A stretch of DNA of 39,575 bases from Scatosoma sp045660265 (GTDB taxonomy: Bacteria > Bacillota > Clostridia > Christensenellales > Borkfalkiaceae). The stretch spans positions 1 to 39,575 of the forward strand of contig JAZRDM010000035.1 of the NCBI GenBank assembly GCA_045660265.1, written 5' to 3'. Under the pieces are notes generated by a model. The model saw only the letters and a program-made list of their open reading frames with translations, was not told where the DNA came from and searched no databases. Of this stretch, positions 6,491 through 15,232 are shown piece after piece (position 1 is the first letter of the stretch; each line of letters starts with the position of its first letter). Both the position numbers and the translations under genes were made by a program.

Positions 6491-8845
6491 ATGATTATGA
6501 AAACGACCGTAAAAATTGAGAATTGGCAACTCGCTTGGGCAGAAAATAAAAAGGTAAACGAGCAAAACATTTGCTTAAAAACACCCGCCGACGTGCAAAA
6601 AATAGGATTTCAAGCAATCCAAGCCAGTGTTCCTGGAAATTTCGAGCTCGATTTTATGCGAGAGGGGCTTCTCAAAGACGTTTACGTCGGCGTAAATACT
6701 TTAAAAACGCAAGAATTAGAAAACTTGCATTTGTATTATTTCACGCAGTTCGATTATCAAAAACAGTCGGATAAGGACGCATTTTTGTGCTTTGAGGGTG
6801 TGGATACCGTTGCGGAAATTTATTTAGACGGCGAAAAATTGGGTTTTGTGGAAAATATGTTCCACGCGCACCGCTTTAATATCAATCATTTAAGCGAAGG
6901 AAAGCATGAATTGCTGGTACATATTTTACCCGTTGCCATTTATGCGCGTCAATTCGATTTACCCGCTATGTGCTTTGGTATGAAATACAATCACGATTCC
7001 TTGCAAATTCGCAAATCGGCGTCCATGTTCGGATGGGATATTATGCCACGTATCGTATCGGGCGGGCTTTGGAAACCTGTCTGCGTAGAATATTTACCCA
7101 AGGCGCGTTTGCTAGATCCTTTCAGTTATACTAGATGGCTTGATGAAAACGGGGCATGGGTAGAAACGTGTTTTAAAGTGCAAACGGATGAGGATTTCTT
7201 TAAAGATTATACCGTTTCTTTAAAAGGCTCTTGCCAAGATAGTGAATTTTACAAAGAAACCAACCTTTTCGGCGCAAATATGCGCTTGGGGATAGACGTT
7301 AAAAATCCTAAGCTTTGGTGGCCGAAAAACTATGGCGAGCCGAATATGTACGATATGGAACTTACGCTGTATTATAAGGGCGTAGAGGTGGATAAATGCA
7401 CCTATCGTATCGGTATCCGCACGGTTTGGTTAGACCGTACTTCCCGTCAAGGAGAGGATGGCGAATTCTGCTTTAAAGTCAACGATAAAAAGATTTTTGT
7501 ATTGGGTACGAATTGGGTACCTTGCGACGCGTTCCCGTCCCGTCATGACGAATACACGCTTCGTAATTTAAAACTTGCCGACGAAATCGGCTGTAATATG
7601 ATTCGTTGCTGGGGAGGTAACGCATATCCTAGCGACGTCTTTTACGATTATTGCGACGAACACGGGATTATGGTTTGGCAAGATTTTGCGCTTGCGTGCG
7701 GGCATTATCCCGATGACGAAAGACTTTGCAAGTTAGTCAAGCAAGAAGTAAAGGAAGTTGCCATTGCGCTTAGAAATCACCCGTCGCTTGCATTGTGGGC
7801 AGGGGATAACGAATGCGACAGCTTTGTCGTGCCGTATTGGCAGGGCGGACGCCAAGAAAATCAAGCGCCTGCAATGCTCAACCCCAATTTAAATAAGTTG
7901 ACAAGAGATATTATTTTAAAAGAGTTACGCAATCACGACGCCACGCGTACGTATTTGCCCAGCTCGCCGTATATCGACGAAATCGTGTATCAGTTAGGCT
8001 TGCCTGCTGAAGATCACCGCTGGGGGCCTCGCGATTATTTTAAGGGCGAGTTTTATGGCTCGACCAATTGTCATTTTGCATCAGAAATCGGCTACCATGG
8101 CTGTCCTTCGCCTAAGTCGATTGAGAAGTTTATTCCCGCTGAAAACTTACCGAAAATACGCATTGACGAGATGAATACCGACCCTGCTTGGTTGGTGCAC
8201 GCGGCGGGTATGGAACCGTGCGTAGAGAACAATCCGTACGCGTATAGATTACCGCTTATGATTAGCCAAGTGGATCGTATTTTTACGCACGTAGGACAAG
8301 ATTTGGATACGTTTGCCCGTCAAAGCCAAATTTCGCAAGGGGAAGCAATGAAGTTCTTTATCGAGCTTTTCCGTACGGTGAAATGGCGTAAAACGGGGAT
8401 TTTGTGGTGGAATATTGCGGACGGCTGGCCGCAAATTTCGGATGCCGTTGTCGATTGGTATGGCTGTAAAAAAATTGCGTATAGCTATATAAAACGTTCG
8501 CAAGCGCCCCTTTGTATTATGTGTAAAGAGCCGAATGCGCAAGGTATGCTCGCGTTAACGGCAAGCAATGATACGCAAGAAGAAAAGCATGTTTTCTTTA
8601 GCGTAGAAAACGTAGCAACGGGCGAAATTATCAAAACGGGCTCGTTTGTGATTGGAGCAAACGGCATTTGTGAAGTAGGGAAAATTCCCGAAACGGAAGG
8701 CGCATTCTACCTTATCAAATGGTCGGATGGCAAGGAAGAAAACTGCAACCATTTCACCTGTAAAATCGGGGATAAATGGGATTATAAACAATATGAAGAA
8801 TGCATGAAAAAAGCAGGATTTTACGACGAATTTGAAGGATTTTAA
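6491..8845 (+). CDS. GH2 beta-mannosidase-like glycoside hydrolase
   Basis: 784 residues; ATG at 6491 or 6497. The order is an N-terminal jelly-roll sugar-binding domain, an immunoglobulin-like domain, then a TIM barrel beginning near KIFVLGTNWVP. The acid/base is in NHPSLALWAGDNE (Glu441) and the nucleophile is probably Glu532 in FASEIGYHG. The form WAGDNE instead of the WSLGNE of beta-galactosidases points to the beta-mannosidase branch of GH2. With no signal peptide it should act in the cytoplasm on imported beta-linked oligosaccharides. It heads a three-gene operon behind a good promoter. Other exo-beta-glycosidase specificities in this branch are possible. Confidence 0.8.
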   Translation: MIMKTTVKIENWQLAWAENKKVNEQNICLKTPADVQKIGFQAIQASVPGNFELDFMREGLLKDVYVGVNTLKTQELENLHLYYFTQFDYQKQSDKDAFLCFEGVDTVAEIYLDGEKLGFVENMFHAHRFNINHLSEGKHELLVHILPVAIYARQFDLPAMCFGMKYNHDSLQIRKSASMFGWDIMPRIVSGGLWKPVCVEYLPKARLLDPFSYTRWLDENGAWVETCFKVQTDEDFFKDYTVSLKGSCQDSEFYKETNLFGANMRLGIDVKNPKLWWPKNYGEPNMYDMELTLYYKGVEVDKCTYRIGIRTVWLDRTSRQGEDGEFCFKVNDKKIFVLGTNWVPCDAFPSRHDEYTLRNLKLADEIGCNMIRCWGGNAYPSDVFYDYCDEHGIMVWQDFALACGHYPDDERLCKLVKQEVKEVAIALRNHPSLALWAGDNECDSFVVPYWQGGRQENQAPAMLNPNLNKLTRDIILKELRNHDATRTYLPSSPYIDEIVYQLGLPAEDHRWGPRDYFKGEFYGSTNCHFASEIGYHGCPSPKSIEKFIPAENLPKIRIDEMNTDPAWLVHAAGMEPCVENNPYAYRLPLMISQVDRIFTHVGQDLDTFARQSQISQGEAMKFFIELFRTVKWRKTGILWWNIADGWPQISDAVVDWYGCKKIAYSYIKRSQAPLCIMCKEPNAQGMLALTASNDTQEEKHVFFSVENVATGEIIKTGSFVIGANGICEVGKIPETEGAFYLIKWSDGKEENCNHFTCKIGDKWDYKQYEECMKKAGFYDEFEGF

Positions 8846-8855
8846 GGAGTAAATT

Positions 8856-10133
8856 ATGGCGAAAAAACAGACGCTCGCAAAACAATTACACGAAAGAAAA
8901 ATCAAACGCCCGCCCGCGCTTATTTACGGGCTTTTAGGCGGAGTTTGGAAGTTGCTTTTTCAAAAAAAGTACAAGCTTTCTTGGGAATTTAAAACGGATT
9001 TTCGCAAAGAAAAGGGCCCTTATATTTTAATTAGTAACCACGCTTCGCGCGCAGACTATATCTTTATGGGTATTCCCGTTTTGCCTAATCAATATAATTT
9101 TGTGGTGGGGTATAACGAGTTTTTCCGTTCCCATTTAGCAGGGGTATTTAAGCTGTTAAATACCATTCCGAAGCGTAATTTCGTGCCAGACGTCTATACG
9201 ATTAAACAGATGGACCGCGTCATTCGCCAAGGCGGAAAAATTGTTATTTTCCCTGAAGGGATGAGTTCAATTTCAGGGGCGAATCAGCCTGTTGCGGTAG
9301 GGACGGGAAAGTTTATCAAGCATTATCGTTTGCCGGTGTATTATTCGGTGATTAAGGGTGGCTATTTAACTAGCCCGAAGTATAATCTTGAAGAAAGATA
9401 CGGCAAAGTAGAGGTGGTTTACGATCAACTTTTTACACCTGAAGAAATTGATACGCTCACGCCCGAAGAGATAGAAGATAAAATGAATGCGGCAATTTAT
9501 CACGACGATTATGCGTGGAATAAGCAAAAGGGCTACGCGTATAAAAATAAGGGCAATATCGCCGAAAATTTACACGATTTACTCTATTGGTGTCCGAAAT
9601 GTAATAAAGAATTTACCATGGAAGGCAAGGGGAATACCATCCGTTGCGGTGCGTGCGGAAACGGCGCAACGCTTGCGGATACATATGATATGACTCCTTT
9701 TGATGATACTTGTGTTATTCCCGAAACGCAAACGAAATGGTTTAATATGCAGCGGGAAAACGTCAAGAAGGAAATTTTAGAAGAAGGCTTTGAACTTCGC
9801 GAAAAGGTTCAGCTCGGTATGCTTCCCGATTATCAATTGCTTAAGGATTTAAAGACTTCTGAAATCGTCGGTGAAGGGGAAATTATCCTTAATAAAGACG
9901 GATTTACTTACGTTGGCACAAAGGGCGGCAAGCCGTTTACCTTCCATTTAAAACCTGCGGAATTACCCACCTATGGTATGTGTACCGATTTGACGAGATT
10001 TTACACGTTCTATAAGGGGGAATTTATGGAATTTTACCCCGCGTCGCATTGCGTAGAAAAGTGGTTTTTGGCGACGGAAGAAATCCACCGTATGAACGGC
10101 GGGAAATGGCAAGATTTTAAGTTTGAAAAGTAA
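8856..10133 (+). CDS. PlsC-like acyltransferase with C-terminal zinc ribbon
   Basis: 425 residues. The acyltransferase motifs are NHASRAD (His-x4-Asp, about residues 61-67) and FPEG (about 132-135), as in 1-acylglycerol-3-phosphate acyltransferases; it probably works at the inner membrane face on lysophospholipid or another alcohol. Past residue 240 it carries a domain uncommon in plain PlsC proteins: a Cys-x2-Cys pair (CPKC) followed after about 14 residues by another (CGAC), a likely zinc ribbon, and then about 150 residues I do not recognise. GGAG precedes ATG 8856, ten bases after the GH2 stop codon. Its link to the neighbours is unclear. Confidence 0.75.
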   Translation: MAKKQTLAKQLHERKIKRPPALIYGLLGGVWKLLFQKKYKLSWEFKTDFRKEKGPYILISNHASRADYIFMGIPVLPNQYNFVVGYNEFFRSHLAGVFKLLNTIPKRNFVPDVYTIKQMDRVIRQGGKIVIFPEGMSSISGANQPVAVGTGKFIKHYRLPVYYSVIKGGYLTSPKYNLEERYGKVEVVYDQLFTPEEIDTLTPEEIEDKMNAAIYHDDYAWNKQKGYAYKNKGNIAENLHDLLYWCPKCNKEFTMEGKGNTIRCGACGNGATLADTYDMTPFDDTCVIPETQTKWFNMQRENVKKEILEEGFELREKVQLGMLPDYQLLKDLKTSEIVGEGEIILNKDGFTYVGTKGGKPFTFHLKPAELPTYGMCTDLTRFYTFYKGEFMEFYPASHCVEKWFLATEEIHRMNGGKWQDFKFEK

Positions 10134-10142
10134 GGAAACGTC

Positions 10143-11423
10143 ATGCTTACCAAAGAGAATTATCAAAAATACGTAAAAATTTTACAAGAAGAGCTTGTGC
10201 CTGCTATGGGCTGTACCGAGCCGGTTGCGATTGCTTATGCGGGTGTAACGGCGGCGGACGTGTTGCGCCAGACTGGCGAAGAGCCTATTTCCGCGCGCAT
10301 TGAAGTAAGCGGAAATATCATCAAAAACGTTAAGAGTGTCGTTGTGCCCAATACGGGCGGTTTGCGCGGAATTGAGTCGGCATTAGCAGCGGGGATTGCC
10401 GTTGGCTGCCCTAATTGCGAGCTAGAGGTGCTTTGCAACGTCCGCACGGAAGACTTGTCTAAAATTACGGCATTTAAAAAGCGTTGTCCGATTCAGGTTG
10501 TTAGAAGTTGCGGGGAAGCAATTTTTGAAATTATCGTTACGCTTAAATCGGAAAATCACACTTCGCTTGTGCGTATTGTGGATACGCATACAAACGTTGT
10601 GCTTATCCAAAAAGATGGACAAACTATCTACGAAAATAAGGATACTGCGCCCAAGAAAAAGAAGGACAGAAGCTGCTTAACGGTGGAGGATATCGTTGAG
10701 TTTGCAGACGTTGTTGATATTGCAGACGTGCGCTGTACTTTGGATAGACAAATTGCCTACAATATGGCAATCGCAGAAGAAGGCATGAAAAATAATTACG
10801 GTGCTAATATCGGTAAGGTCTTATACGCTTTTGCTCCCAACGATATCAAGGTAAAAGCGCGTGCCTATGCAGCTGCCGGCAGCGACGCGAGAATGAACGG
10901 TTGCGAGTTGCCTGTTATCATCAATTCGGGCAGCGGCAATCAAGGCATTACGGCGTCCGTACCCGTTATCGTTTACGCAAGAGAACGCAATATTTGCAGT
11001 GAAAAACTTTATCGTGCGCTTTGCGTTTCCAACCTAATTACCGTGCACTTAAAGGCGGGGATTGGTACGCTGTCGGCGTACTGTGGGGTTATTTCCGCGG
11101 GTGCGGCGGCTGGTTGTGGTATCGCCTACCTAATGGGTGGGGATTTTAAGACTGTTGCGCATACGCTTGTTAACGCACTGGCGATTGATTCGGGGATGAT
11201 TTGCGACGGTGCGAAGGCAAGCTGCGCGGCGAAGATTGCCTTGTCGGTAGAAAGTGGTTTGATGGGTTGGAATATGTACCAACACGGCGACGAGTTTGTT
11301 GCAGGGGACGGTATCGTAAAAAAAGGCGTAGAAGCGACAATTAAAAGTGTATCTCGTCTGGCGCATGACGGCATGGATAAAACGGATCAAGAAATTATCC
11401 GCATCATGATAGACGAATGCTAA
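10143..11423 (+). CDS. cyuA: L-cysteine desulfidase / CyuA (UPF0597) family protein
   Basis: 426 residues, the usual length for the UPF0597/YhaM (CyuA) family. The N-terminal EELVPAMGCTEPVAIAYA segment is the family signature, and the C-terminal half has Gly-rich stretches (SGSGNQGIT, SAYCGVISAGAAAGCG) as in L-serine dehydratase alpha subunits. Characterised members use a [4Fe-4S] cluster to convert L-cysteine to pyruvate, ammonia and sulfide, which suits a strict anaerobe. It is the last gene of the unit starting at 6491 and is followed by a strong terminator. A serine dehydratase-like activity is the main alternative. Confidence 0.8.
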   Translation: MLTKENYQKYVKILQEELVPAMGCTEPVAIAYAGVTAADVLRQTGEEPISARIEVSGNIIKNVKSVVVPNTGGLRGIESALAAGIAVGCPNCELEVLCNVRTEDLSKITAFKKRCPIQVVRSCGEAIFEIIVTLKSENHTSLVRIVDTHTNVVLIQKDGQTIYENKDTAPKKKKDRSCLTVEDIVEFADVVDIADVRCTLDRQIAYNMAIAEEGMKNNYGANIGKVLYAFAPNDIKVKARAYAAAGSDARMNGCELPVIINSGSGNQGITASVPVIVYARERNICSEKLYRALCVSNLITVHLKAGIGTLSAYCGVISAGAAAGCGIAYLMGGDFKTVAHTLVNALAIDSGMICDGAKASCAAKIALSVESGLMGWNMYQHGDEFVAGDGIVKKGVEATIKSVSRLAHDGMDKTDQEIIRIMIDEC

Positions 11424-11446
11424 AAATAAACAAAAAAATACATCAT

Positions 11447-11490
11447 AAAAACTCGGTTTTGGGTATGTCCAAAACCGAGTTTTTTTGTTT
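11447..11490. terminator. Bidirectional intrinsic terminator between convergent genes
   Basis: A 16-bp perfect stem (11447-11462 with 11469-11484, loop GTATGT) has a T-run on its plus-strand exit and a run of A on its left side, which becomes T on the minus strand. It can end both the desulfidase transcript and the opposing regulator transcript. Confidence 0.9.
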
Positions 11491-11506
11491 AAAGCTAAAT
11501 AAAATT

Positions 11507-12244
11507 TTAATATGCAAAAGGGATGCTTCCGTCGTCAATTTCATGGGGGGGAGGAGTATCCGTTGCTACGCAATCATAGTCGGAAAGCTTGGCAAGCCGA
11601 TAGGTTCCATGCGCTGAAAATTTGGTGTGGTCAATTATCAAAATACGCGTTTTACTGTGTTTAAACGCTACGCGTTTCACTTCCTTTTGGTCAAGCGAGC
11701 GTTCAAAAGTTTCGTCGCCGATTACTGCGGCGCAAGAAGAAATCATCAAATCAAAAGAAAAGTCTTCCAGCTGTCTGCTTGTCCAACTCCCCGTTGTAGA
11801 GTTGGTGTTAAACTGCACGCTTCCGCCCAACAAAATTAAGTTGATATTTGGCTTTTTGGAAAGCTGAAACGCCGTTTGTAGATTGTTAGTGATAACCGTT
11901 TTAAAGCTTAAATCCATTCTTTCGGCAAGTGCCAACGCCGTCGAAGAGCTGTCGATAAATACCGATTTAAACGGGGGGATATGTAACAGAGCTTTGGTTG
12001 CCGCTCGTTCCTTTTCCCGCGCATTTTTTTCCATTCGGAAAAAGATGGAAATTTCTTCGGCGTTTTCGGGTAAAAACGCGCCGCCGTGGCTGCGTTCAAT
12101 TAAACCCATGCTCTTCATTTCCGCCAAATCTCGACGAATTGTTGCTTCGCTTACAAACAGCTTTTTTGCCAGTTTTGTAACGTCTGCGCTCTTGTTTTCT
12201 TTCAAAAATGTTAAAATGCTATGCTGTCTTTCGTTCATTGCCAT
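11507..12244 (-). CDS. DeoR-family transcriptional regulator of the rhamnose/BMC operon
   Basis: 245 residues from the ATG at 12242-12244. That start is chosen because GAGGGA lies six bases upstream; an ATG at 12298 would precede the likely promoter's transcript start. An N-terminal winged helix-turn-helix (about residues 5-57; VSEATIRRDL recognition helix, ERSHGGAF wing) is followed by a DeoR sugar-phosphate-sensing domain (FIDSSSTALALAERM, TNNLQTAF, LLGGS, DHTKF). DeoR proteins usually repress and are relieved by a sugar phosphate. Divergence from the rhamnose operon and a shared leader motif point to it as that operon's regulator; the effector, perhaps rhamnulose-1-phosphate or a glycolytic ester, is inferred. 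Confidence 0.85.
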   Translation of the reverse strand: MAMNERQHSILTFLKENKSADVTKLAKKLFVSEATIRRDLAEMKSMGLIERSHGGAFLPENAEEISIFFRMEKNAREKERAATKALLHIPPFKSVFIDSSSTALALAERMDLSFKTVITNNLQTAFQLSKKPNINLILLGGSVQFNTNSTTGSWTSRQLEDFSFDLMISSCAAVIGDETFERSLDQKEVKRVAFKHSKTRILIIDHTKFSAHGTYRLAKLSDYDCVATDTPPPHEIDDGSIPFAY

Positions 12245-12253
12245 AATTTTTCC

Positions 12254-12280
12254 CTCATTTTTGCGCGTTTTTGCGCGTTT
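12254..12280 (-). promoter_or_regulatory. Candidate operator in the regulator's own leader
   Basis: On the minus strand, bases 12270-12254 read AAACGCGCAAAAATGAG, and a second AAACGCGCA core lies at 12280-12272. The near-identical 17-mer occurs in the leader of the divergent operon at 12386-12402. The site overlaps the regulator's ribosome binding region, consistent with autorepression. Confidence 0.6.
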
Positions 12281-12288
12281 ATGCTCAT

Positions 12289-12317
12289 ATTGTAGCACAA
12301 AAAAACTTTTTTGTCAA
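12289..12317 (-). promoter_or_regulatory. Promoter of the DeoR-family gene
   Basis: On the minus strand TTGACA (12317-12312) and TACAAT (12294-12289) are separated by 17 bp. Confidence 0.85.
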
Positions 12318-12332
12318 TCTTTCAAACATATA

Positions 12333-12361
12333 TAGACAAAATAAAAAATATATGGTATAAT
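12333..12361 (+). promoter_or_regulatory. Promoter of the rhamnose/microcompartment operon
   Basis: TAGACA at 12333-12338 and TATAAT at 12356-12361 with a 17-bp spacer, back to back with the regulator's promoter. It is the only strong promoter seen for the genes from 12427 to 28875. Confidence 0.8.
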
Positions 12362-12385
12362 AAATCGATTAAAAAAGACAATCAA

Positions 12386-12402
12386 AAACGCGCAGAAATG
12401 AG
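12386..12402 (+). promoter_or_regulatory. Candidate operator in the operon leader
   Basis: AAACGCGCAGAAATGAG, 16 of 17 bases identical to the minus-strand copy at 12254-12270. It lies about 25 bp downstream of the -10 box, a position where a bound repressor would block elongation. Confidence 0.6.
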
Positions 12403-12426
12403 CGTGAACGGTTGAGGGGTGAAAAA

Positions 12427-13182
12427 ATGAAGCTTTTGGCGATAGGGAACAGTTTTTCTGACGATTGCTTAGCGCACGTTGCGGAAATTTTGGTTTCACT
12501 GGGAGTACAAGACGTTTTAATTGCAAACTTGTATATCGGCGGTTGTTCGTTGCAACTGCACTGTAAAAACGCTAAAGAAGATGCTCCCGCTTACGAATAC
12601 CGCATCAATACGGGAAATGGCTGGACGACGCAGTATGAGCATAAGATGAGCGACGCCATTCAATCGCAGGAATGGGATATAATCATGACACAGCAGTGGT
12701 CGAGATGGAGCGGTAACGCACCGACGTACGACGTGCTGGACGAATTGCTCTCTTACGTGCGTTCCCTTGCAAAAGGTTCTCCCAAATATGCTTGGCAAAT
12801 GACGTGGGCATATCCTAAGGGTTGTACGTTGGAAGCGTTTGGCGATTATCAAAACGACCAAATGCTGATGTATGAAAGTATCTTAAAAGCGGTGCAAGAA
12901 AAGATTGCGCCGAGAGAAGACATCTTTGCAATTATTCCGACGGGGTCTGCAGTTCAAAATGCAAGAGAAATTGTAGGAGAAGGCATCATCCGCGACGAGT
13001 TGCATTTAACCTATGGTTTGGGTAGATATATCGCAGGGCTTTGCGCGGTTGGCGCGTTGACGGGTTTGGATATCGAAAAGGCGACGTTTGCACCTGAAGA
13101 CGTGGACGAAGAAGCAAAACAAATGGCAATCAAAGTGGCGAAAGCGGCGCTCCGCTCGCCCTATGAAATAACGAAAATTTAA
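12427..13182 (+). CDS. SGNH-hydrolase-like protein (DUF4886-type)
   Basis: 251 residues from ATG 12427, which follows an AGGGG site. The N-terminus MKLLAIGNSFSDD carries the block I Ser (about residue 9) of SGNH hydrolases, and DELHLTYGLGRYIAGL near residue 198 has the matching late Asp/Glu-x-x-His. The length and the GNSFSDD start fit the DUF4886 group, often found with polysaccharide-degrading genes and thought to act as carbohydrate esterases. It has no signal peptide. As first gene of the rhamnose operon it may remove acetyl groups from rhamnose-containing oligosaccharides; this is inferred from context. Confidence 0.7.
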   Translation: MKLLAIGNSFSDDCLAHVAEILVSLGVQDVLIANLYIGGCSLQLHCKNAKEDAPAYEYRINTGNGWTTQYEHKMSDAIQSQEWDIIMTQQWSRWSGNAPTYDVLDELLSYVRSLAKGSPKYAWQMTWAYPKGCTLEAFGDYQNDQMLMYESILKAVQEKIAPREDIFAIIPTGSAVQNAREIVGEGIIRDELHLTYGLGRYIAGLCAVGALTGLDIEKATFAPEDVDEEAKQMAIKVAKAALRSPYEITKI

Positions 13183-13198
13183 CCGAAAGGGGTACGAA

Positions 13199-14581
13199 AT
13201 GAAATATTATCTTGCTATTGACATCGGCGCGTCGTCTGGACGCCATATCTTAGCGCATTTAGAAAACGGTAAAATGGTTACCGAAGAAATCTACCGTTTC
13301 CAAAACGGTCCTGAAACGTTAGAAGCGTTCGACGGTAAGCAACATTTGATGTGGACGCCCGACAGATTGTTTAGCGAAATTTTAAACGGTTTGAAAAAGG
13401 CAAAGGAAATCGGGAAAATTCCTTACTCCGTAGGGATTGATACGTGGGGTGTAGATTACGCGTTGTTAGACGAAAACGATAACGCAATCGGCGGTATCTA
13501 TTGCTACCGCGACGATAGAACGCAAGAAACTATTCCCGCCGTACACGAAAAAATTCCTTTTGAAACGCTGTATGAAAGAACGGGTATTCAATTTGCTTCC
13601 TTCAATACGGTATATCAACTTCTGCACGATAAAAACACGGGCAGAATGGCAAAAGCAAAAAGCTTCTTGATGATTCCCGACTATTTCCATTTCCGCTTAA
13701 CCGGCGTAAAGAAACAAGAATATACCAACGCAACGACGACGGGTATGGTCAACGCGATTACGCATACGTGGGATGAAGAAATTTTAGACAAGCTTGGTTA
13801 CGATAAAACGTTGTTTGGCGAACTTACAATGCCCGGTACGGAAGTAGGTGAGTTTTCTGATGAAGTAGCGGCGTTTGTTGGTTACAAAGCAAAGGTAGTT
13901 TTACCTGCAACGCACGATACGGCAAGCGCGGTGCTTGCGGCTCCGTTAGAAGCGCAAACGCCTTACATTTCCAGCGGTACGTGGTCGCTTCTTGGTGTGG
14001 AACAAAATTACGCGCATACCAGTCAAGCGGCAAGAGAAGCAGGGTATTCTAACGAAGGCGGTTTAAACAACACCTTCCGCTTACAAATCAATATCATGGG
14101 GCTTTGGATGATTCAACAAGTCCGCCATGAGCTTGGCGATAAATACAGCTTTGCAGAGCTTGTAAAGATGGCAAGAGAAAACGTTGTAGATATCGATATC
14201 AACGTAAACGATCAACGTTTCTTAGCTCCTGAAAATATGATTGCGGAAATCAACGCGGCGGCTGGAAAAGAATTAACTGTTGGCGAAATGGCTTACGTTA
14301 TTTTCGATAACCTTGCGAAATATTATGATTTAAGCTTGAAAGCGTTGGAAGACGTAACGGGTGAAACATACGAAACGCTTAATATTATCGGCGGCGGCAG
14401 TAAAAATATGTTGCTTAACGAATTGACAATGAAATACACGGGCAAGAAAATTATCACCGGCCCTGCGGAAGGTACCGCAATCGGTAACTTTATGATGCAA
14501 ATGGTTGGCAGTGGCGAACTTGCGTCTGTACAAGAAGGCCGTCAGTACATTAAAAATTCGTTTGATATAGAGGAATTATAA
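13199..14581 (+). CDS. rhaB: Rhamnulokinase
   Basis: 460 residues, FGGY-kinase fold. The N-terminal phosphate-binding loop DIGASSGRH is the rhamnulokinase form, followed by SVGIDTWGVDYALLD and, in the C-terminal lobe, the nucleotide-binding IIGGGSKNMLLNEL and GPAEGTAIGN segments. It phosphorylates L-rhamnulose to L-rhamnulose-1-phosphate with ATP in the cytoplasm. It starts 16 bp after the DUF4886-type gene, and its stop codon shares one base with the start of the next gene (TAATG), implying translational coupling. No targeting helix is seen at either end, so it should work outside the microcompartment. Confidence 0.95.
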   Translation: MKYYLAIDIGASSGRHILAHLENGKMVTEEIYRFQNGPETLEAFDGKQHLMWTPDRLFSEILNGLKKAKEIGKIPYSVGIDTWGVDYALLDENDNAIGGIYCYRDDRTQETIPAVHEKIPFETLYERTGIQFASFNTVYQLLHDKNTGRMAKAKSFLMIPDYFHFRLTGVKKQEYTNATTTGMVNAITHTWDEEILDKLGYDKTLFGELTMPGTEVGEFSDEVAAFVGYKAKVVLPATHDTASAVLAAPLEAQTPYISSGTWSLLGVEQNYAHTSQAAREAGYSNEGGLNNTFRLQINIMGLWMIQQVRHELGDKYSFAELVKMARENVVDIDINVNDQRFLAPENMIAEINAAAGKELTVGEMAYVIFDNLAKYYDLSLKALEDVTGETYETLNIIGGGSKNMLLNELTMKYTGKKIITGPAEGTAIGNFMMQMVGSGELASVQEGRQYIKNSFDIEEL

Positions 14582-15207
14582 TGAAAAAAATTCTCTTTTT
14601 TGGCGATTCTATCACGGATGCGGGTAGAGATTATCAATCGGATGTAAGCGAAAACGCGCTTGGTTTTGGCTACGTAGCACAAGTAAGCAAACTGTTGGCG
14701 GATAAAGATTATCAAATTATCAACCGCGGTATCAGCGGAAACAGAGTAGTCGACTTATACGCTCGTATCAAATGCGACGTTTGGAATTTAGAGCCGGACG
14801 TATTGTCTATCTATATCGGCGTAAACGACTTATGGCACGAGCTTGCCGTAAAAAACGGCGTAGACGTAGAGAGATTCGAAAAAGTATATCGTATGCTTAT
14901 TGAAGATACGAAAAAGCGTTTGCCCAACGTGAAGATGATGTTGATTTCGCCTTACGTAATTAAAGGGGAAGCAACGAAAGACCAATGGTCTATGTGGGCT
15001 GAATTAAAAGACTACGAAGCGGTGGTTGAAAAGCTTGCGGGTGAATACGGAATTTGCTATTTGGCATTACAACCGGTATTTGACGAAAACGTTACAAAAG
15101 ACGGCGAACAAACTTACAGTCTTGATGGCGTACACCCCGTAGAAGCTGGTGTAAAACTTATTGCAAACGAATGGCTGAAAGCCTTTAAAAATAACATTGA
15201 AAAATAA
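14581..15207 (+). CDS. GDSL/SGNH-family esterase
   Basis: 208 residues with the four SGNH blocks: FFGDSITD (Ser about residue 9), GISGN (Gly), IGVNDLW (Asn) and LDGVHPVEAG (catalytic Asp and His). There is no signal peptide. The start overlaps the rhaB stop by one base with AGAGGA just upstream. The family includes rhamnogalacturonan acetylesterase-like and other carbohydrate esterases; its place between rhaB and rhaA suggests deacetylation of a rhamnose-containing substrate. Substrate assignment is inference. Confidence 0.85.
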   Translation: MKKILFFGDSITDAGRDYQSDVSENALGFGYVAQVSKLLADKDYQIINRGISGNRVVDLYARIKCDVWNLEPDVLSIYIGVNDLWHELAVKNGVDVERFEKVYRMLIEDTKKRLPNVKMMLISPYVIKGEATKDQWSMWAELKDYEAVVEKLAGEYGICYLALQPVFDENVTKDGEQTYSLDGVHPVEAGVKLIANEWLKAFKNNIEK

Positions 15208-15232
15208 TATATAAAAATAGGAGATATAAATT

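Noticed and set aside
12245..12298. Upstream ATG at 12298 as start of the DeoR-family protein
   Set aside because: It lies in the -10 region of the regulator's promoter, and a clear GAGGGA site supports the ATG at 12244.
11883..12335. Plus-strand open frame of 150 codons across the regulator gene and its promoter
   Set aside because: It is the antisense of the DeoR-family gene and runs through both promoters of the divergent region.
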